From contig CAICTM010000119.1 in NCBI GenBank assembly GCA_903772945.1, positions 49,029-113,028 on the forward strand: DNA of 64,000 nucleotides, read 5' to 3'. Positions 19,666-30,639 of this stretch are shown one piece after another (position 1 is the first letter of the stretch; each line of letters begins with the position of its first letter). A model generated the notes under the pieces. It saw only the letters and a program-made list of their open reading frames with translations. It was not told the DNA's origin and made no database searches. This DNA is from Seminavis robusta. Taxonomy: Eukaryota; Bacillariophyta; Bacillariophyceae; Naviculales; Naviculaceae. A program made the position numbers and the translations under genes.

Positions 19666-21372
19666 TTATTTGAAGAGCTGAAATTTGGCCCCAATCATGA
19701 GATGGTCTGACGGGTATCGGAGCCCCGGAAGCTTGCTCTCCTCGAGTTCCTCAAACTTTGGAACACTCAAATTTTCTGTGCACTGGAGTCTTTCCCCCTT
19801 TTGCCCACCTGATGAGTAGAAGATGTAATCGATGATACGTTTCACCGTTTGAGTCCCTCGTGTTTTCCAAGTGGTGAAAAACGAGTCTTTGGGTGGGTCG
19901 ATGGGATATGCGGATTGAAATTTCCTGTGTGGCGTTTTGGATGTCGTGTCATTGCCATTTTTGTTGGCTCCTTCCAGGTGATTGGAAAGCGCACGCCTCA
20001 CCGAGGAATCGGGGAAGGATAGTTGAGCGGGTGGATCCGCATTGAAATCACCCATGATCAGTATGGGTATATCCTCCTCCAATCCCATCGTTTCGGCTTG
20101 TCGTGCTGCCGTAGTCTGTGCAACTTCCAAAAGTTCTTCCACTTGCCTGCATCTAATTTTTTCGTTGGTTTCACTTTTTTGTGCCTTCAAATGAGAGACA
20201 GCTACGACAAGTGCAATGCCAGTGTCGATATGCTGCAATGTCGCCAAGATGATGACTTGATTGCCAACTCTAAAGTTTCGTCTCTCTTCCGACACTAGCT
20301 TGAATACATTGGTCTTCCAAAAGAGTGCACATCCATCACTGTAGTATCCCAATCTGACACCTGGTGCCTTGGCCTTGGGCATGAATATTCCTTCGTAGCC
20401 AAAGATCCTCAAAGCGGGGGCAAAGAACCCCCGAAATCGGTCAATCTCTTCCAAAGCCAAAATATCAAAGACACCTTCTGTTGTTGTTGCAACAGCAGCA
20501 GAATCCACATCGTGATCCTTCGTGACAGACGAAATTCCCAGAATGACTTCCAAGAGTCGCCACCGTCGCAACGAAAAGTCCAAGCAGACTTCTGGAGATG
20601 AAACTTGAGAGAACCCTCCAAAGCCAGGCTCGTTTTTTGGTTTGTTGTTGTCATCTCCCTCTTCGTTGTTTTTGTCCTTTTTGTCAATTGTAAATGGTGT
20701 CTTGACATTGGGTCCGGCAGAGAGTCCTTCAGCCAGGGCATTGAACTGGAGCACGGAAAAGGATGCCACTGGATGGGGACCGTCGCCATTGACTGCCATG
20801 ACTTCTTCTGCATCATTATCCTTAATGGACGACTGCTGCCATATTCTAGGATACAATTGACAGGGTCCATAACTTTCTTGTTCTGATTTGACTCTCTCAA
20901 TTTCTCGTAGCACATCCTCTCGGCTTTCCAAATGCGCCAAGGTTTCATCTGGCTTGGCTTCTACACGAATCCATCGGTACACCTTCTCATCCAAATTTCG
21001 AGCCAAATCTTCATAGGCTTCACAACCAAAATCATCCAACACGGAGCAGTATTCATCCTCCAACAAATCCTCGTCGTCGTTGTCGGTGGCATTGGCTTGC
21101 TCCTCGTCATTATTATTGTCCCAACCCACAATCACCTGTTTGGAAGATGGATCCTCGTCATCATTGTTTTTCATCTTGTTATTATTATTGAAAAACAGAA
21201 TCGTGTGCTTCTTTTGAGTACCGACTTGTGCAGATTGGGGGTCATTAGTATTAGCACGGACCAGCGGCGAGATGACTCGAATGGAAAAGGGCGATGCCAC
21301 CAGCAGTTTGTGCTCGAGGAACCGTGACAAAAAGAGTATTCCAGAGAGCCTCCAGTTGTTTCTCTTCACCAT
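19666..21372 (-). CDS. Endonuclease/exonuclease/phosphatase (EEP) protein, nocturnin/CCR4-like
   Basis: Single exon, 568 residues. The first about 66 residues are Arg/Ser-rich and could be a mitochondrial presequence; an alternative start is the Met at 21174. Asp/Asn-rich sequence follows to about 110. The EEP fold starts near 200 with FSVLQFNALAEGL and carries its catalytic marks: ILALEEID (metal-binding Glu), VAVSHLKAQK (His), IMGDFNADPP (Asp/Asn), RIIDYIFYS and PSDHLMIGAKF (Asp-His). The FNALAEG start and HLKA motif fit the deadenylase branch (CCR4, nocturnin, ANGEL), which hydrolyses poly(A) or NADP(H)-type phosphates. A Lys/Glu/Asn-rich insert sits near 232-255. Which substrate it uses cannot be told from the sequence. 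Confidence 0.85.
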   Translation of the reverse strand: MVKRNNWRLSGILFLSRFLEHKLLVASPFSIRVISPLVRANTNDPQSAQVGTQKKHTILFFNNNNKMKNNDDEDPSSKQVIVGWDNNNDEEQANATDNDDEDLLEDEYCSVLDDFGCEAYEDLARNLDEKVYRWIRVEAKPDETLAHLESREDVLREIERVKSEQESYGPCQLYPRIWQQSSIKDNDAEEVMAVNGDGPHPVASFSVLQFNALAEGLSAGPNVKTPFTIDKKDKNNEEGDDNNKPKNEPGFGGFSQVSSPEVCLDFSLRRWRLLEVILGISSVTKDHDVDSAAVATTTEGVFDILALEEIDRFRGFFAPALRIFGYEGIFMPKAKAPGVRLGYYSDGCALFWKTNVFKLVSEERRNFRVGNQVIILATLQHIDTGIALVVAVSHLKAQKSETNEKIRCRQVEELLEVAQTTAARQAETMGLEEDIPILIMGDFNADPPAQLSFPDSSVRRALSNHLEGANKNGNDTTSKTPHRKFQSAYPIDPPKDSFFTTWKTRGTQTVKRIIDYIFYSSGGQKGERLQCTENLSVPKFEELEESKLPGLRYPSDHLMIGAKFQLFK

Positions 21373-22346
21373 GGACTTTTTCTTGTTGACAAAAGATCCT
21401 CCAACACAAAAAAGAATACACTGCTGGGCATTGGTTCATGCTTTTCAGCCCAGAGCTAATGGAGAAAATGGCATCAGTGATGGCTTGCAAAAATGAAGTG
21501 AGAAAATTTAATAATGAGGTGTCGTCGTTGAAGGCAAAATCCAAAAAGGTGTCCAAAACGAAGCGCGCGAAAACCGCGCAAAAAATCACTCAAAACGAAG
21601 TGTGATAAAACAGTGGTAAAACTGGGTGCGGAGTGGGGAGGGAGCTCCATAGACTCCTTGCTCATGGTGCGATAACCTGATAGATATTATAAGGAATGTG
21701 GAAGTCATGTTGGCTCAGCCTTTCGGAGATTGATGCGAGCAATTGATGATGCGCAATTCTGGTACGTCGATTTGCCCTCCCTCATTTGGGATGGTTCTTG
21801 GAACTTGGCTAAGGGCTCTTGGCTTGGCAGTGGGAAGACATTCCGTAGTCCTCGATGAAAACCTACTATCTACTCGAATAGCTACGGTACATGAAGGATG
21901 GCAGCGGACAGGGTCCGCTAATTCAAACGCCAGGGGTAGCAGCAAGCGTTCAACCAATGACATTCGATTCCTAAATTATTTTGTCTAAATGATTCCGCTT
22001 TCTGCCCGAGGTACAAGAGCCCTCCTACCGTACGCCCAAAGAACAACCAGAAATTGTCAATCCACCAACAAACCAGGGCAGGGAAAGATTTCAGAGTGAC
22101 AGTCTCTTGGCTAGCTAGTTGCTCGGCCTAGCTAGCTAGGTTGCGATGTTGTCTTGTCGAAATATGGTTGTCAGGGGACCAGGGGAAGGAGACTGAGGTA
22201 AATTGTCAATTTCAAATGGATCTCCCACACATGACATTTGGCAAAATTGATGTCTCCTTGGGCTTCATCCACGAAACAAAAGCACTCGAGGCACTTGCAA
22301 TCGGCCTTTGGCACCCTTTTATTCTTCATAACCCGATCATTCACAT
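21373..22346. other. Intergenic, no gene recognised
   Basis: Includes the promoter side of the EEP gene and the 3' flank of DPM3. A CTAGCTAGTTGCTCGGCCTAGCTAGCTAG cluster lies at about 22110-22139. The 81-82 residue frames on both strands near 21715-21988 overlap one another and match nothing I know. Confidence 0.45.
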
Positions 22347-22634
22347 TTAATCCACAATAACTTTCCTCTTTCTCATTTCCGCCTTGGCTTCCTTGACTTG
22401 CCGATCCAACTCTGCCGCGGCTTCTGGACAATCGTTAAAAGTCATCACGTTGTAGATAATGGTGGCGGCAGCATAGACTCCGAGAAGCAAGACGGCCCAA
22501 ATCGGGGCAAAATCCACAACGATCCTTGACGCATCGGAGGGTGCTTCACTTTGATTCATTTTGGCGCCCTGCCAAGCCGCTAGGAAGACCACCCCATAGA
22601 CAAGAAACACTTGATATCGCAACAAGCCCATCAT
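22347..22634 (-). CDS. DPM3: Dolichol-phosphate mannosyltransferase subunit 3
   Basis: 95 residues starting MMGLLRYQ at the ATG 22634 (codons upstream lack an ATG). Two membrane helices (about 6-24 and 42-63) are followed by TFNDCPEAAAELDRQVKEAK and a basic end. The pair of helices and the TFxDCxEAAxEL signature are those of DPM3, the small ER subunit that tethers and stabilises the catalytic DPM1. The complex makes dolichol-phosphate-mannose for N-glycans, GPI anchors and O- or C-mannosylation. The usual length is about 92 residues, so it appears complete. The final VIVD is unremarkable. Confidence 0.9.
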   Translation of the reverse strand: MMGLLRYQVFLVYGVVFLAAWQGAKMNQSEAPSDASRIVVDFAPIWAVLLLGVYAAATIIYNVMTFNDCPEAAAELDRQVKEAKAEMRKRKVIVD

Positions 22635-22769
22635 GGTTTTATTCAATAATTATTGGCAAAAAAATGGTTGTGGTGTTGTGGATGGCAGACAAGGAGCCCG
22701 TTGCGTTTGCTGAACGATTTAAGCCAGCGGAGCTGTGTAACCTCGGCAGAAAGGTTTCAGTGTTTACAT

Positions 22770-22983
22770 GTAGAAGCAGATACCCCGAGCTAACTAGCTA
22801 GAAGCAGATACCTCTAGTGCTTAGCTAGTGCTTAACTTGCGCTTAGCTAGCTAGAAGCAGATCCCCCCTAGCTAGAAGCAGATTCCCATAGCAAGCTAGA
22901 AGCAGATACCCCTAGCTAGCTAGAATACAAGTTATATAGCTTTCGCTGGCTTTAGAGTTTTTCCTGGTAGAAGCAGATCCCCC
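22770..22983 (+). repeat. Interspersed minisatellite, CTAGAAGCAGAT-NCCC units
   Basis: TAGAAGCAGAT occurs at about 22770, 22799, 22851, 22878, 22898 and 22969, each followed by a short C-rich stretch (ACCCC, CCCCCC or TCCC) and separated by variable CTAGCTAG-rich spacers. Confidence 0.8.
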
Positions 22984-23269
22984 TACTAGGATGCATGTAA
23001 ATAGCTTTAGCTGGTTTAAAGCACCATCCTAGGATACTTATTTAGTTTTTGCTGACTTATTTGTATTCTAACCCTACCCTTATACCTGCAGGGACCACCG
23101 TAGCAGGAAAAACAATTAAAGGGGTTGAGGGCTCTGGCAGCAAGACTGCCGAGGTGAAGATCGATTCGATTCGACTGTCACTCGCTGGACTCGACTGAGA
23201 CTCGAGTCAAGTCGTGTGAGTGACTCGACTCGTCACTCAAACCATTCTGGACCCCACAACAGCAAGCAA

Positions 23270-23560
23270 AGTTGAGGTGATGTGGACATGGACCAGGGGC
23301 AGGCCCTGGAGTTGGACCAGAGTCAGGCCCAGGAGTTAAACTTGATCTGGGCTTGGGACCTGGTGTAGGTCCTGGAGTTGGGCCTGGAGATGGAACAGGG
23401 ATAGGTTCAGCACTGGGGTCGTTGGACCAGGGATAGGTCCAGGAGTTGGTCCAGGGATATGCCATGGAGGTAGTCCAGGAGTGTGGCTGGTATGGAGAAA
23501 GGGGTAGGTCCAGGAGAAGGGCCAAAAGATGGACCAGTGGTAGGTCCAGAAGTGGGGCCT
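23270..23560 (-). repeat. Pro-Gly-type minisatellite (reads PGPTPGP on minus strand)
   Basis: Degenerate units of about 18 bp (CCAACTCCTGGACCT on the minus strand). One minus frame reads PGPTPGPTPGPKPR and TPGPDSGPTPGPAPGP. The frame has no flanking domain, so it is listed as a repeat rather than a gene. A related block lies at 49015-49125. Confidence 0.7.
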
Positions 23561-24314
23561 GGTAGCTGCGAGGCTAGAATCATTGGTTAGTGCCACTGGT
23601 AGGACCACTTGTTTTTGACTTACTGCGGTTGGAGGTCAGTTAGTTTGCTTCATTGGGATCTGTCTTTTTTTTTGCAGCCACAAGGCCATCATCCCAACTC
23701 GTTTCAATTACATCTACTCAATTCATTCTAACAAGGTGCATTGCAAACCACCTTGTTTCCTATAAGTCAGAACGAGCTGGCCAGAGCTAGCAAGTTGTGT
23801 GCATCGTGATGAATGTTGGCAGTAGCAACAACAAAAGCACAAGCACCCTTGAATTGGTGGCTGGTTCTGGCAGGTCTCTGACGCTTCGGTAACGGTTATG
23901 GTTACACCGAGGCAGCTCATACTTTCGTAGGTAGTTGTTCGCGTTTGAAAGAGAACCAGTTCGCATCTCGAGAGAACCCTAAAATCTTTGTCTTCTGGAT
24001 TTCTTTGGTGCTTTCAGGGCTGCCAATCTACCCATCAATGACAACCTTTGTCAACGTTGACGCCTCATCAGACCGGAACCGTCTACCAAATGCCCACAGC
24101 ACGAACTGCTATCCCTGCACGTACACCTGGAAAGCTACGGCTGACGCCTACAGCATCACCTTGTAAAGTTGTTCATGAGAAGCCTCTCCTCATTCGTTTT
24201 GGTCTGCTTTGGATCGTTTTGCTGGCTGGCTAGCACCTTTGCTCTCACATAAAACGTTATAAGCACCAAAATTGATCCAGATATTGCCACAGATAACCAC
24301 CGAAATACAACAAG

Positions 24315-24863
24315 ATGGTGAATATTAGCGCATTCATGAAACCCAAAGACCAGGTCGTGTCCTGCATGCCCGACCATTCCCTTCGCACCGCGCTGGACCT
24401 CATGGTGACCCGCAAGGTCGGTTCTGTGATGGTCTTGAACAAGGAGAAGAACCTTCGACCTTTGGGTATCATCACAAAGACAGACATGCTTGAAGCCTAC
24501 CACAAGGGAATGGGTCTGGATGACCATACGGTTGAGGAAATCATGCACACGACCTTGACAGCTGTCGTCGACACCATGGGTCGTGATGCCGCTGCGAAGA
24601 TCCTTGAAAAGAATCAAAAGCACCATGCGATTGTCATTGACAAGGAAGGTACGTTTGTGGGCGTTATCAGCTCAATGGACATTGCCAACGAAGTGGCGCG
24701 AGATGCCAGGGCATGGCCATGGATTCGTCCTGACGAGGGCAAGTTCACGGCTGCTGTCGATACACCTGCTTCGCCGCGCGGCCCCATTGAGCAGGAAGGT
24801 CAACAAAAGAAGCGTTCGTCGTTCATCCAGTACATTGATAATCTCGAGTACTTGGACATGTGA
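24315..24863 (+). CDS. Protein with two CBS domains
   Basis: 182 residues, one exon. CBS domain 1 covers about 5-70 (FMKPKDQVVSCMPDHSLRTALDLM ... RPLGIITKTDMLEAY) and domain 2 about 73-130 (EEIMHTTLTAVVDTMG ... FVGVISSMDIANEVARD). The paired G-(I/V)-I-(T/S)-x-x-D endings are the diagnostic part. CBS pairs bind adenosine nucleotides and regulate attached or partner proteins; no other domain is present, so this is a stand-alone Bateman module, as in plant CDCP/CBSX proteins. The tail (PRGPIEQEGQQKKRSS ... YIDNLEYLDM) is polar. No targeting signal is evident. Confidence 0.9.
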   Translation: MVNISAFMKPKDQVVSCMPDHSLRTALDLMVTRKVGSVMVLNKEKNLRPLGIITKTDMLEAYHKGMGLDDHTVEEIMHTTLTAVVDTMGRDAAAKILEKNQKHHAIVIDKEGTFVGVISSMDIANEVARDARAWPWIRPDEGKFTAAVDTPASPRGPIEQEGQQKKRSSFIQYIDNLEYLDM

Positions 24864-25044
24864 TGTGTGCGAATGCGAACGGAAGTGAGAGAAACGTTGG
24901 TTGATACAAGCTTTGAGACGGTAATCAGGTCGCAGATGGGAAGTCAACAGAGCAACTTGGTTTGTGTGTGCCGTACCTGAAACAATGACAGTGTGATACA
25001 TAGCTAGAAGAAGAGATACATGTTTTAAAAGAACGTTACAAAAA

Positions 25045-27196
25045 CTATTCCTCGTGTTCCATCATTTTTCCATGGTTCAAATAGAGTTCCAAAAGTGAAG
25101 TGGTGGAACCGTTGAATCCTTGCACAGACACTCCTCTGAGGCGAGCAGCAGTGATTTGCGTTCGCACGTTCTTGGCCATTACCTTCCCTACAAGCAGTTG
25201 GTACGTGAGAAGCGTGCCCGAACACACAGCAAGCAATGAAGAAGTTTGTGGTGTCTCGCTTACCTAGCTCTACGCCGAATTGGTCGAAACTGTTAATACC
25301 CCAAATGAAACCTTTGATTGAGAAGCACGTAAACAGTGGCACGTGAGACATGAGAAAGCTGAACCACGGAAATGCTCAAACAATGAGGAATGCATGACGT
25401 ATCCGCTTACCTTGTACAGCAGTTCGGTGTTCATACAGAGCAAGGAGCTGTCCTACTGCAAAGACATCCAGTTTGGTCATGAGGATGCTAGAAGATGGAC
25501 GATTGCCAGCAAATACCATGTGCTGTCTCAATGGAGCAGGGACTCCTTCCTGAATCAGGTCCACAAGAGTCTTTCCGTATGCCAGTGCATCTGGCTGGGC
25601 AAAAAAGTTGGACATCAATTCATCATGATTGGCAACTTCCTTCTCCAGAGCGAACGGTTGCTGCGATTCCATGAAACCAATAAAGTCAGCTGGTACGACA
25701 CGTCCTTGATGCAAACACTGGTAGAAGCTATGTTGCCCATTTGTTCCTGGTTCACCAAAAAGAATCTCGCCGCTTTCATGGAGGAGGGGTGTCCCATCAA
25801 GTGCTACACTCTTGCCATTGCTTTCCATGTCGACTTGTTGAATGTGGGCAGGAAAGCGCCTCAAGGCTTGCGCATATGGAAGCAGGGCCCGGGTACCATA
25901 TCCCAAAAAAGTAGAGTTCCAGACACCCAATAATCCCAGAATGACAGGGATGTTGTCGCGAGGGGGTGCATTGAAAAAGTGTTCGTCGATATCATGGGCG
26001 CCAGCAAGAAACTCTTCCATGACTTCAAAAGAGAATTGGAGGGACAAGGGTACGAGACCAACTGCCGAACAGACAGAAAATCGACCTCCCACCCAATCCC
26101 AGAAACCAAAGACGTTCTGTTCTAGAATTCCGAATTTCTTGCATAAGTCTGGATTGGAGCTGACGGCGATCATGTGCTTTGCCGTGATATCTGCTTGTTT
26201 GATGGATATGCTGGCTAATGAATCATCAAGCCACTTTCGAACCGTACGTGCATTGAGCATAGTCTCTGCCGTCGAGAACGTTTTGCTGGCCACAATGATT
26301 AAGGTTTCTGCTGGATCCAAATCTTTGGTGGTCAAGTAGAAGTCAACTGGATCGACGTTGGCTAGAAATCTGAGGGTTCTTCCCTGAGCAGCCTTGGCAG
26401 CCCTTGGATCGGCCCGAAAGGCTTCATGAACGAATTCAGCGCCTAGCTGAGATCCACCAATGCCAATGCAAACAAAATTCTTGAGGCGTTTTCCGGTCAC
26501 TCCCCTGATCTCTCCAGATCGGACTTTGTTGCTGAAGCGTTCGATTTTCTCCTGAACACGATGAACGTTCTGCAGCAGAACGTTGCCTTCGCTTTTCTGG
26601 AAGCCTCTTCCTGCTGCTCTTCCATAATGCGCACTGCTGCCGTTGATTGGTGTCCCATAAATGCTAAAATCATATCCTCTGGGCATTCGCAGGACATGAT
26701 GCATGACGGCTCGTTCTTCGGTCGAATTGATGAGAGCACCGCGTCGCATAGCTTCTCGACGATCGTGGAAATTCACTGCATCCGCCAAATCATAGAGTAA
26801 CTCCATGACTTCTCCTGTCACTTGTTGTCGACTGTAGTCCAAATGCAATCGTCGACGGCCTCCCTCGTTCATGTGGACAGCCGTCAGCCCGGCACAACGG
26901 GCGCTATCATTGCAAAGATTTCGAAGGTGTAACTTGTCGTCTGTGCGAAAGGATGCCGCAGCCGCTTCCAGAGCATCAAACTGAGGGACGTCCGTGCATT
27001 TCAGTGTCCATTGAGCATAACTCATCCTGTCGAAATCACCAGTTTTGGGAATATCTTTTGTGTGTTCTTTGGGGAGAAACGCGGGACGGCTAATAAACCC
27101 TTTGTTGTTGCTGCTGTTGCCGTTGTTCGCTGTGACGGAAGAAGAAAGGGACGACACAAACACAAAATACCCAACGGCCCAAGGACTCAAATTCAT
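25045..27196 (-). CDS. GPI: Glucose-6-phosphate isomerase with N-terminal signal peptide, three exons
   Basis: Sense-order exons are 27196-25411, 25311-25264 (48 nt) and 25187-25045; introns are 99 and 76 bp. The product is 658 residues. The first ATG is at 27196; the frame stays open upstream without an ATG. It begins MNLSPWAVGYFVFVSSLSSS, a signal peptide, so this is not the plain cytosolic form. Family marks are IGIGGSQLGAEFVHEAF, VGGRFSVCSAVGL, QQVDMESNGKSV, GEPGTNGQHSFYQ and, across the exon joins, QGFIWGINSFDQFGVELGK with the catalytic Lys. The enzyme interconverts glucose-6-phosphate and fructose-6-phosphate. No Phe follows the likely cleavage site, so plastid import is uncertain; secretory or periplastid placement is equally possible. 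Confidence 0.93.
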
Positions 27197-27819
27197 GTAG
27201 CACCTTTTTGTTTTGCTTCCGAATGTTCGATCTGTTACAGTCGTGCGCTTGTACAGCACTGTTGGGTCCGTTATTACTTCAAAACCAACGACTTGCTCGT
27301 AGCTACCGGTAGCTAGCTATGAGATCTCTATCAGAGAAACAGATGGCAGGCACAGGGAACCTGATACCGTAGTGAATTATCTTCTCGGGGATGACGGGAT
27401 CATTCTGATGCAAGCGCGCGTTGATTACAGTATGCTACAAAAAAAGATCCAAAAAAGATACTGATGTCACAGCTAACCCTGCAGTACCGGTGGGTACTGT
27501 ACGACTACCGGAACTGAATGAAGTTGCCCTCGTCACCGCTCCAACAGGGCTTCCGAGCTCTGAGCTTTTGGGAGAGAGCGCATGTTGGAGGTTTGGTTAT
27601 AGTGTTGTATGCGGCTGTATCCTTTCTTCCGTGCGGCTCTTTGACTTTGATGTGTAGCTAGATATATCTACCTCTAGCTAGCTACGGTAGTCTAGTGTCT
27701 GGCTCAGGTGCATCTCTACCAGTACAATCCGTATTCCTCAGGAAATGTTTCCAACGGCGTGTCTCTTATGGGAGCAAGCTTGATCTGCATGAGCATCTAC
27801 TAGTATGTAACTTTCTACT
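27197..27819. other. Intergenic, no gene recognised
   Basis: Promoter side of GPI and 3' flank of the esterase-like gene. Short CTAGCTAGC and ACCGGT strings occur at 27300-27315 and 27655-27685. Confidence 0.45.
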
Positions 27820-29732
27820 TCATCCAAAATGTCGATCCAGGGTATAACGAAGGGACCTCCATAAGGGGTAATAAACAAACGGGGATGAGCAGTAGTGTGT
27901 GCAATCATCTCTGTCTTCCAATCGAGGATGCATCATTGGGTGCTGAGATGTGAAGTTGAAGTACGGAAGAATCACAAGTTCAGGTTGACCAGAGGGTGTC
28001 GTAGGCATGTGCGGCCCTGCCATGACCAGAGTGTGGCCAGATCTGTTGGCTGCCTCTCGGATTGCTTGCTCCCTCCACCCTGCAGTGCTGTCGGTGAGTT
28101 CAAATGGCTGGCATTGCTGTGAAAGGTTCTTTGCAACAATATCTGGCCACCTGTTGATGCGGCAGCAAAGTCAGAAGGTTAGAAACTTGAATGCACCGAG
28201 GCAATTTGTCCAAAACTGAATGAAGGGTACATCGTCGTGACTCACCACAGGGAGTATTCTCCACCATCAGCGTGCCAGTGTTGTGCTGAGGTCTCTCGGT
28301 GCACAAGAAGTTTGACGCGGCCTTGTTGTCTGATTGCACGGAAAAGTTCAGCCATTTGGATTGTATAGTCCTCGCTCAAATCAACTCCCCAATGAAGGCC
28401 AAAACTTGTCACCAGAACATCGGCTTCGCCAGTAATATTGACTAGACCATCATTGACAGATGGAAGTTTGTACATTTGATGATAATGAATGACAGCCTCG
28501 TTATCGCCTATTGTGCCATGAGGTGATCGAATACGAATGGTCTTGTTGTGATGAGGTTGTTGGTAGATTGATCCTTCTGTGACGGGATATCGGACGTCTG
28601 TGACGTTCACTTGGTATCCTCTTCTATAGAGTTCGCATGTGAACCCATCAAATATTTGGTGGTGCATGGAGTCCCCAAGAAAGGAAAGGGAGATGTTGTG
28701 CTTAAGGACTATCTCCACAATCTTGCAAACATCACATTTTGTATCCTGGATATGGGAGTCGTTTTCTTCAAACCATTGCAAGGCATGTTGTCTAAGCAGT
28801 GGAAACTCTTTCATGGCTGCATTGCACCTATGTGGCTGGACATCCGAAAGAGCACCTCCTGCTGAGAAAGATCCAACGCAACAGGACCTGGGTATTCCTG
28901 GCGGAGGCTTGCAATGGTCATAAGCAACTTTGGGTGCAACTCCCGGTTGGGTAAGTCCTTGATATGCATGCTGCTCCCACGGTAATAGATCAAGCACACT
29001 CTTTTCTCTCCAGTGGTTCTTTTCATCGGAGTTTGCTTGTGCTATCGGTGAAACATTACTAGAGGAATCACCAGGAGACAGAGGGGCAGCTTGCCGGGTG
29101 GATAGTGTTCTCGTGGGTTGATTGGTTGGAAAAGGAGTTGGTGCCGGACTGGTTGGGCTGGGAGTGGGTGGAGAGGTTGGCTGCTTGGATGGCAAAGGGG
29201 TAAGTTGATCGGTGGGTGGAGGTGTAGGCTGGCCAGTTGGTTGTCGAGTAGGTTCATTGGTTGGAGCTGGTGTCGGCGATGCCGCTGCGGTATCTGGGAT
29301 ATTCGCTGTGAATCTGGTCTTGAGATAGTCTCCAGTGGTTGTGGTTGCCATTTTCCGGTACACAGTGGCAGCCGAGGATGACTCCGTTGGCCAAGCATGC
29401 TTGGAAAAGTCCGACATTGTAGGATTCTTTGGGTGTCTGGATCCTGGAGTTGACGACAGGTTGGCTTCTTCGAGGTCCAAGTAAACCACTCTATTTTGGT
29501 ACATGGCTGCTGATCTTGCCAGGGAAATGAGATTCATATCAATGTCCACAACGAAGAGACATCCAAGACTAAGAAGTGCCAATATCAAGAATCTTCTTGA
29601 TATTTTCCTCCCAACATGCACTGTTGAAGGCAATTGATTTGCACTCACACCATTCGTCAATTGGGTAGTCATGTTGTTGGGCGCGTCTTCCCCAATGGTG
29701 CCTTCTACCTTAATGGTACTGCTTGGATGCAT
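27820..29732 (-). CDS. Type II membrane SGNH/PC-esterase-like protein with Thr/Pro linker, two exons
   Basis: Sense-order exons are 29732-28246 and 28150-27820 (intron 95 bp); the product is 605 residues from the ATG at 29732. A single membrane helix at about 47-66 (RRFLILALLSLGCLFVVDID) follows a polar N-terminus. The lumenal stem contains a Thr/Pro repeat (about 153-207, PTNEPTRQPTGQPTPPPTDQ). The catalytic half has SFLGDSMHHQIFDG (GDS at about 353-355, nucleophile Ser) and later RETSAQHWHADGGEY, which continues through the intron into WPDIVAKNL. This resembles PC-esterase/TBL-type acyl-transferases and esterases acting on glycans in the Golgi; diatoms have many. Exact substrate is unknown. 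An additional upstream exon cannot be excluded. Confidence 0.75.
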
Positions 29733-30639
29733 ACCTAAGCTATTGAGAACAATTATGTTAGCGATGAACAATGGACAGCTCCTTCTGCTGGAGGATCCTT
29801 GGTCGACGCAAGCTGAAACGAATTTCACCTTGATAGTTTCCCTGCCGGTATTCTCCAGAGTAACTCACCAACGCTTATGCAGCTTCTCCTGTATATGAGG
29901 ATCTTCTCAAGTACCGGCTTGATGCTTGCAGCCAGCTAGTAGCCAGCTAGCAATGATAGTTTCGGCCACAAGAAGTCCCTCATGATTTTCATGCCAGTTG
30001 TTTTGCAAACTGTGGGGAAATTCTGCCAGATGCTGAACATTTTTCAGCCCCTGCAGCAGAAACGCTTGAGGCTGGGGTAAAGTAAGTCATTTAAAATTCA
30101 TTTCCTGTACCCCAACACCCCGACCCCGCTGAAAAGCAAACAAAGGTTGATACTAGCTAGTATGACAGTACTGAGTACCGGTACATGTATTTGTCACAGT
30201 TGTAAATCACTCAATCGTGAATTTCAATCTTCAAGGTACCGGTACTACTGTACCGTACAATTGTTAATGTTGCCTTGGGAGGCCATGCCTTTTTGGTAGG
30301 GTACTACTAGTTAGCTAGTACCTACCGTACATCAACCTGCGTTTTCGTTTCCCAGTTTCAGATTTAGAAAAATTGTCAAAAACAAGCTATTTCTGCCTTA
30401 ATAGTCTAATTTAATGTATTATTGAATTTGAAATTCAAATGATGCGATCTGACCGTCCCGGGAACAGCGGGACTGATATCTTTGATATCTTTAGGCCGAA
30501 CGAAAACGGCCACGATGAGGTTGGATTGCCTCCGACAGCTCCACGCTGATGATGACATGATCACCGAACTGCTGACCATTTCCGCAACTCACCAGACTCA
30601 TAATTTGTCATTCCACCTTGTCGCGAAGCCCTTGCCACA
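29733..30639. promoter_or_regulatory. Shared 5' region of divergent genes
   Basis: 907 bp between the esterase-like gene (-) and the coiled-coil gene (+). It includes GTACCGGTAC palindromes near 30175-30185 and 30236-30246 and a GATATCTTTGATATCTTT duplication at about 30475-30492. No gene seen. Confidence 0.4.

Larger units (their letters stand above)
22635..24314. other. Long intergenic region rich in minisatellites
   Basis: 1.68 kb between divergent DPM3 (-) and CBS (+) genes. Holds a CTAGAAGCAGAT repeat cluster and a Pro-Gly-type repeat block (both listed). No host gene was recognised in the remainder. Confidence 0.5.

Noticed and set aside
20409-20948. 179-codon minus frame
   Set aside because: Alternate frame of the EEP gene.
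22770-22983. CRISPR-like spaced repeat
   Set aside because: Repeats are only 11-12 bp, spacers are irregular and themselves repetitive, and the genome is eukaryotic.
25343-25933. 196-codon plus frame
   Set aside because: Antisense shadow of glucose-6-phosphate isomerase.
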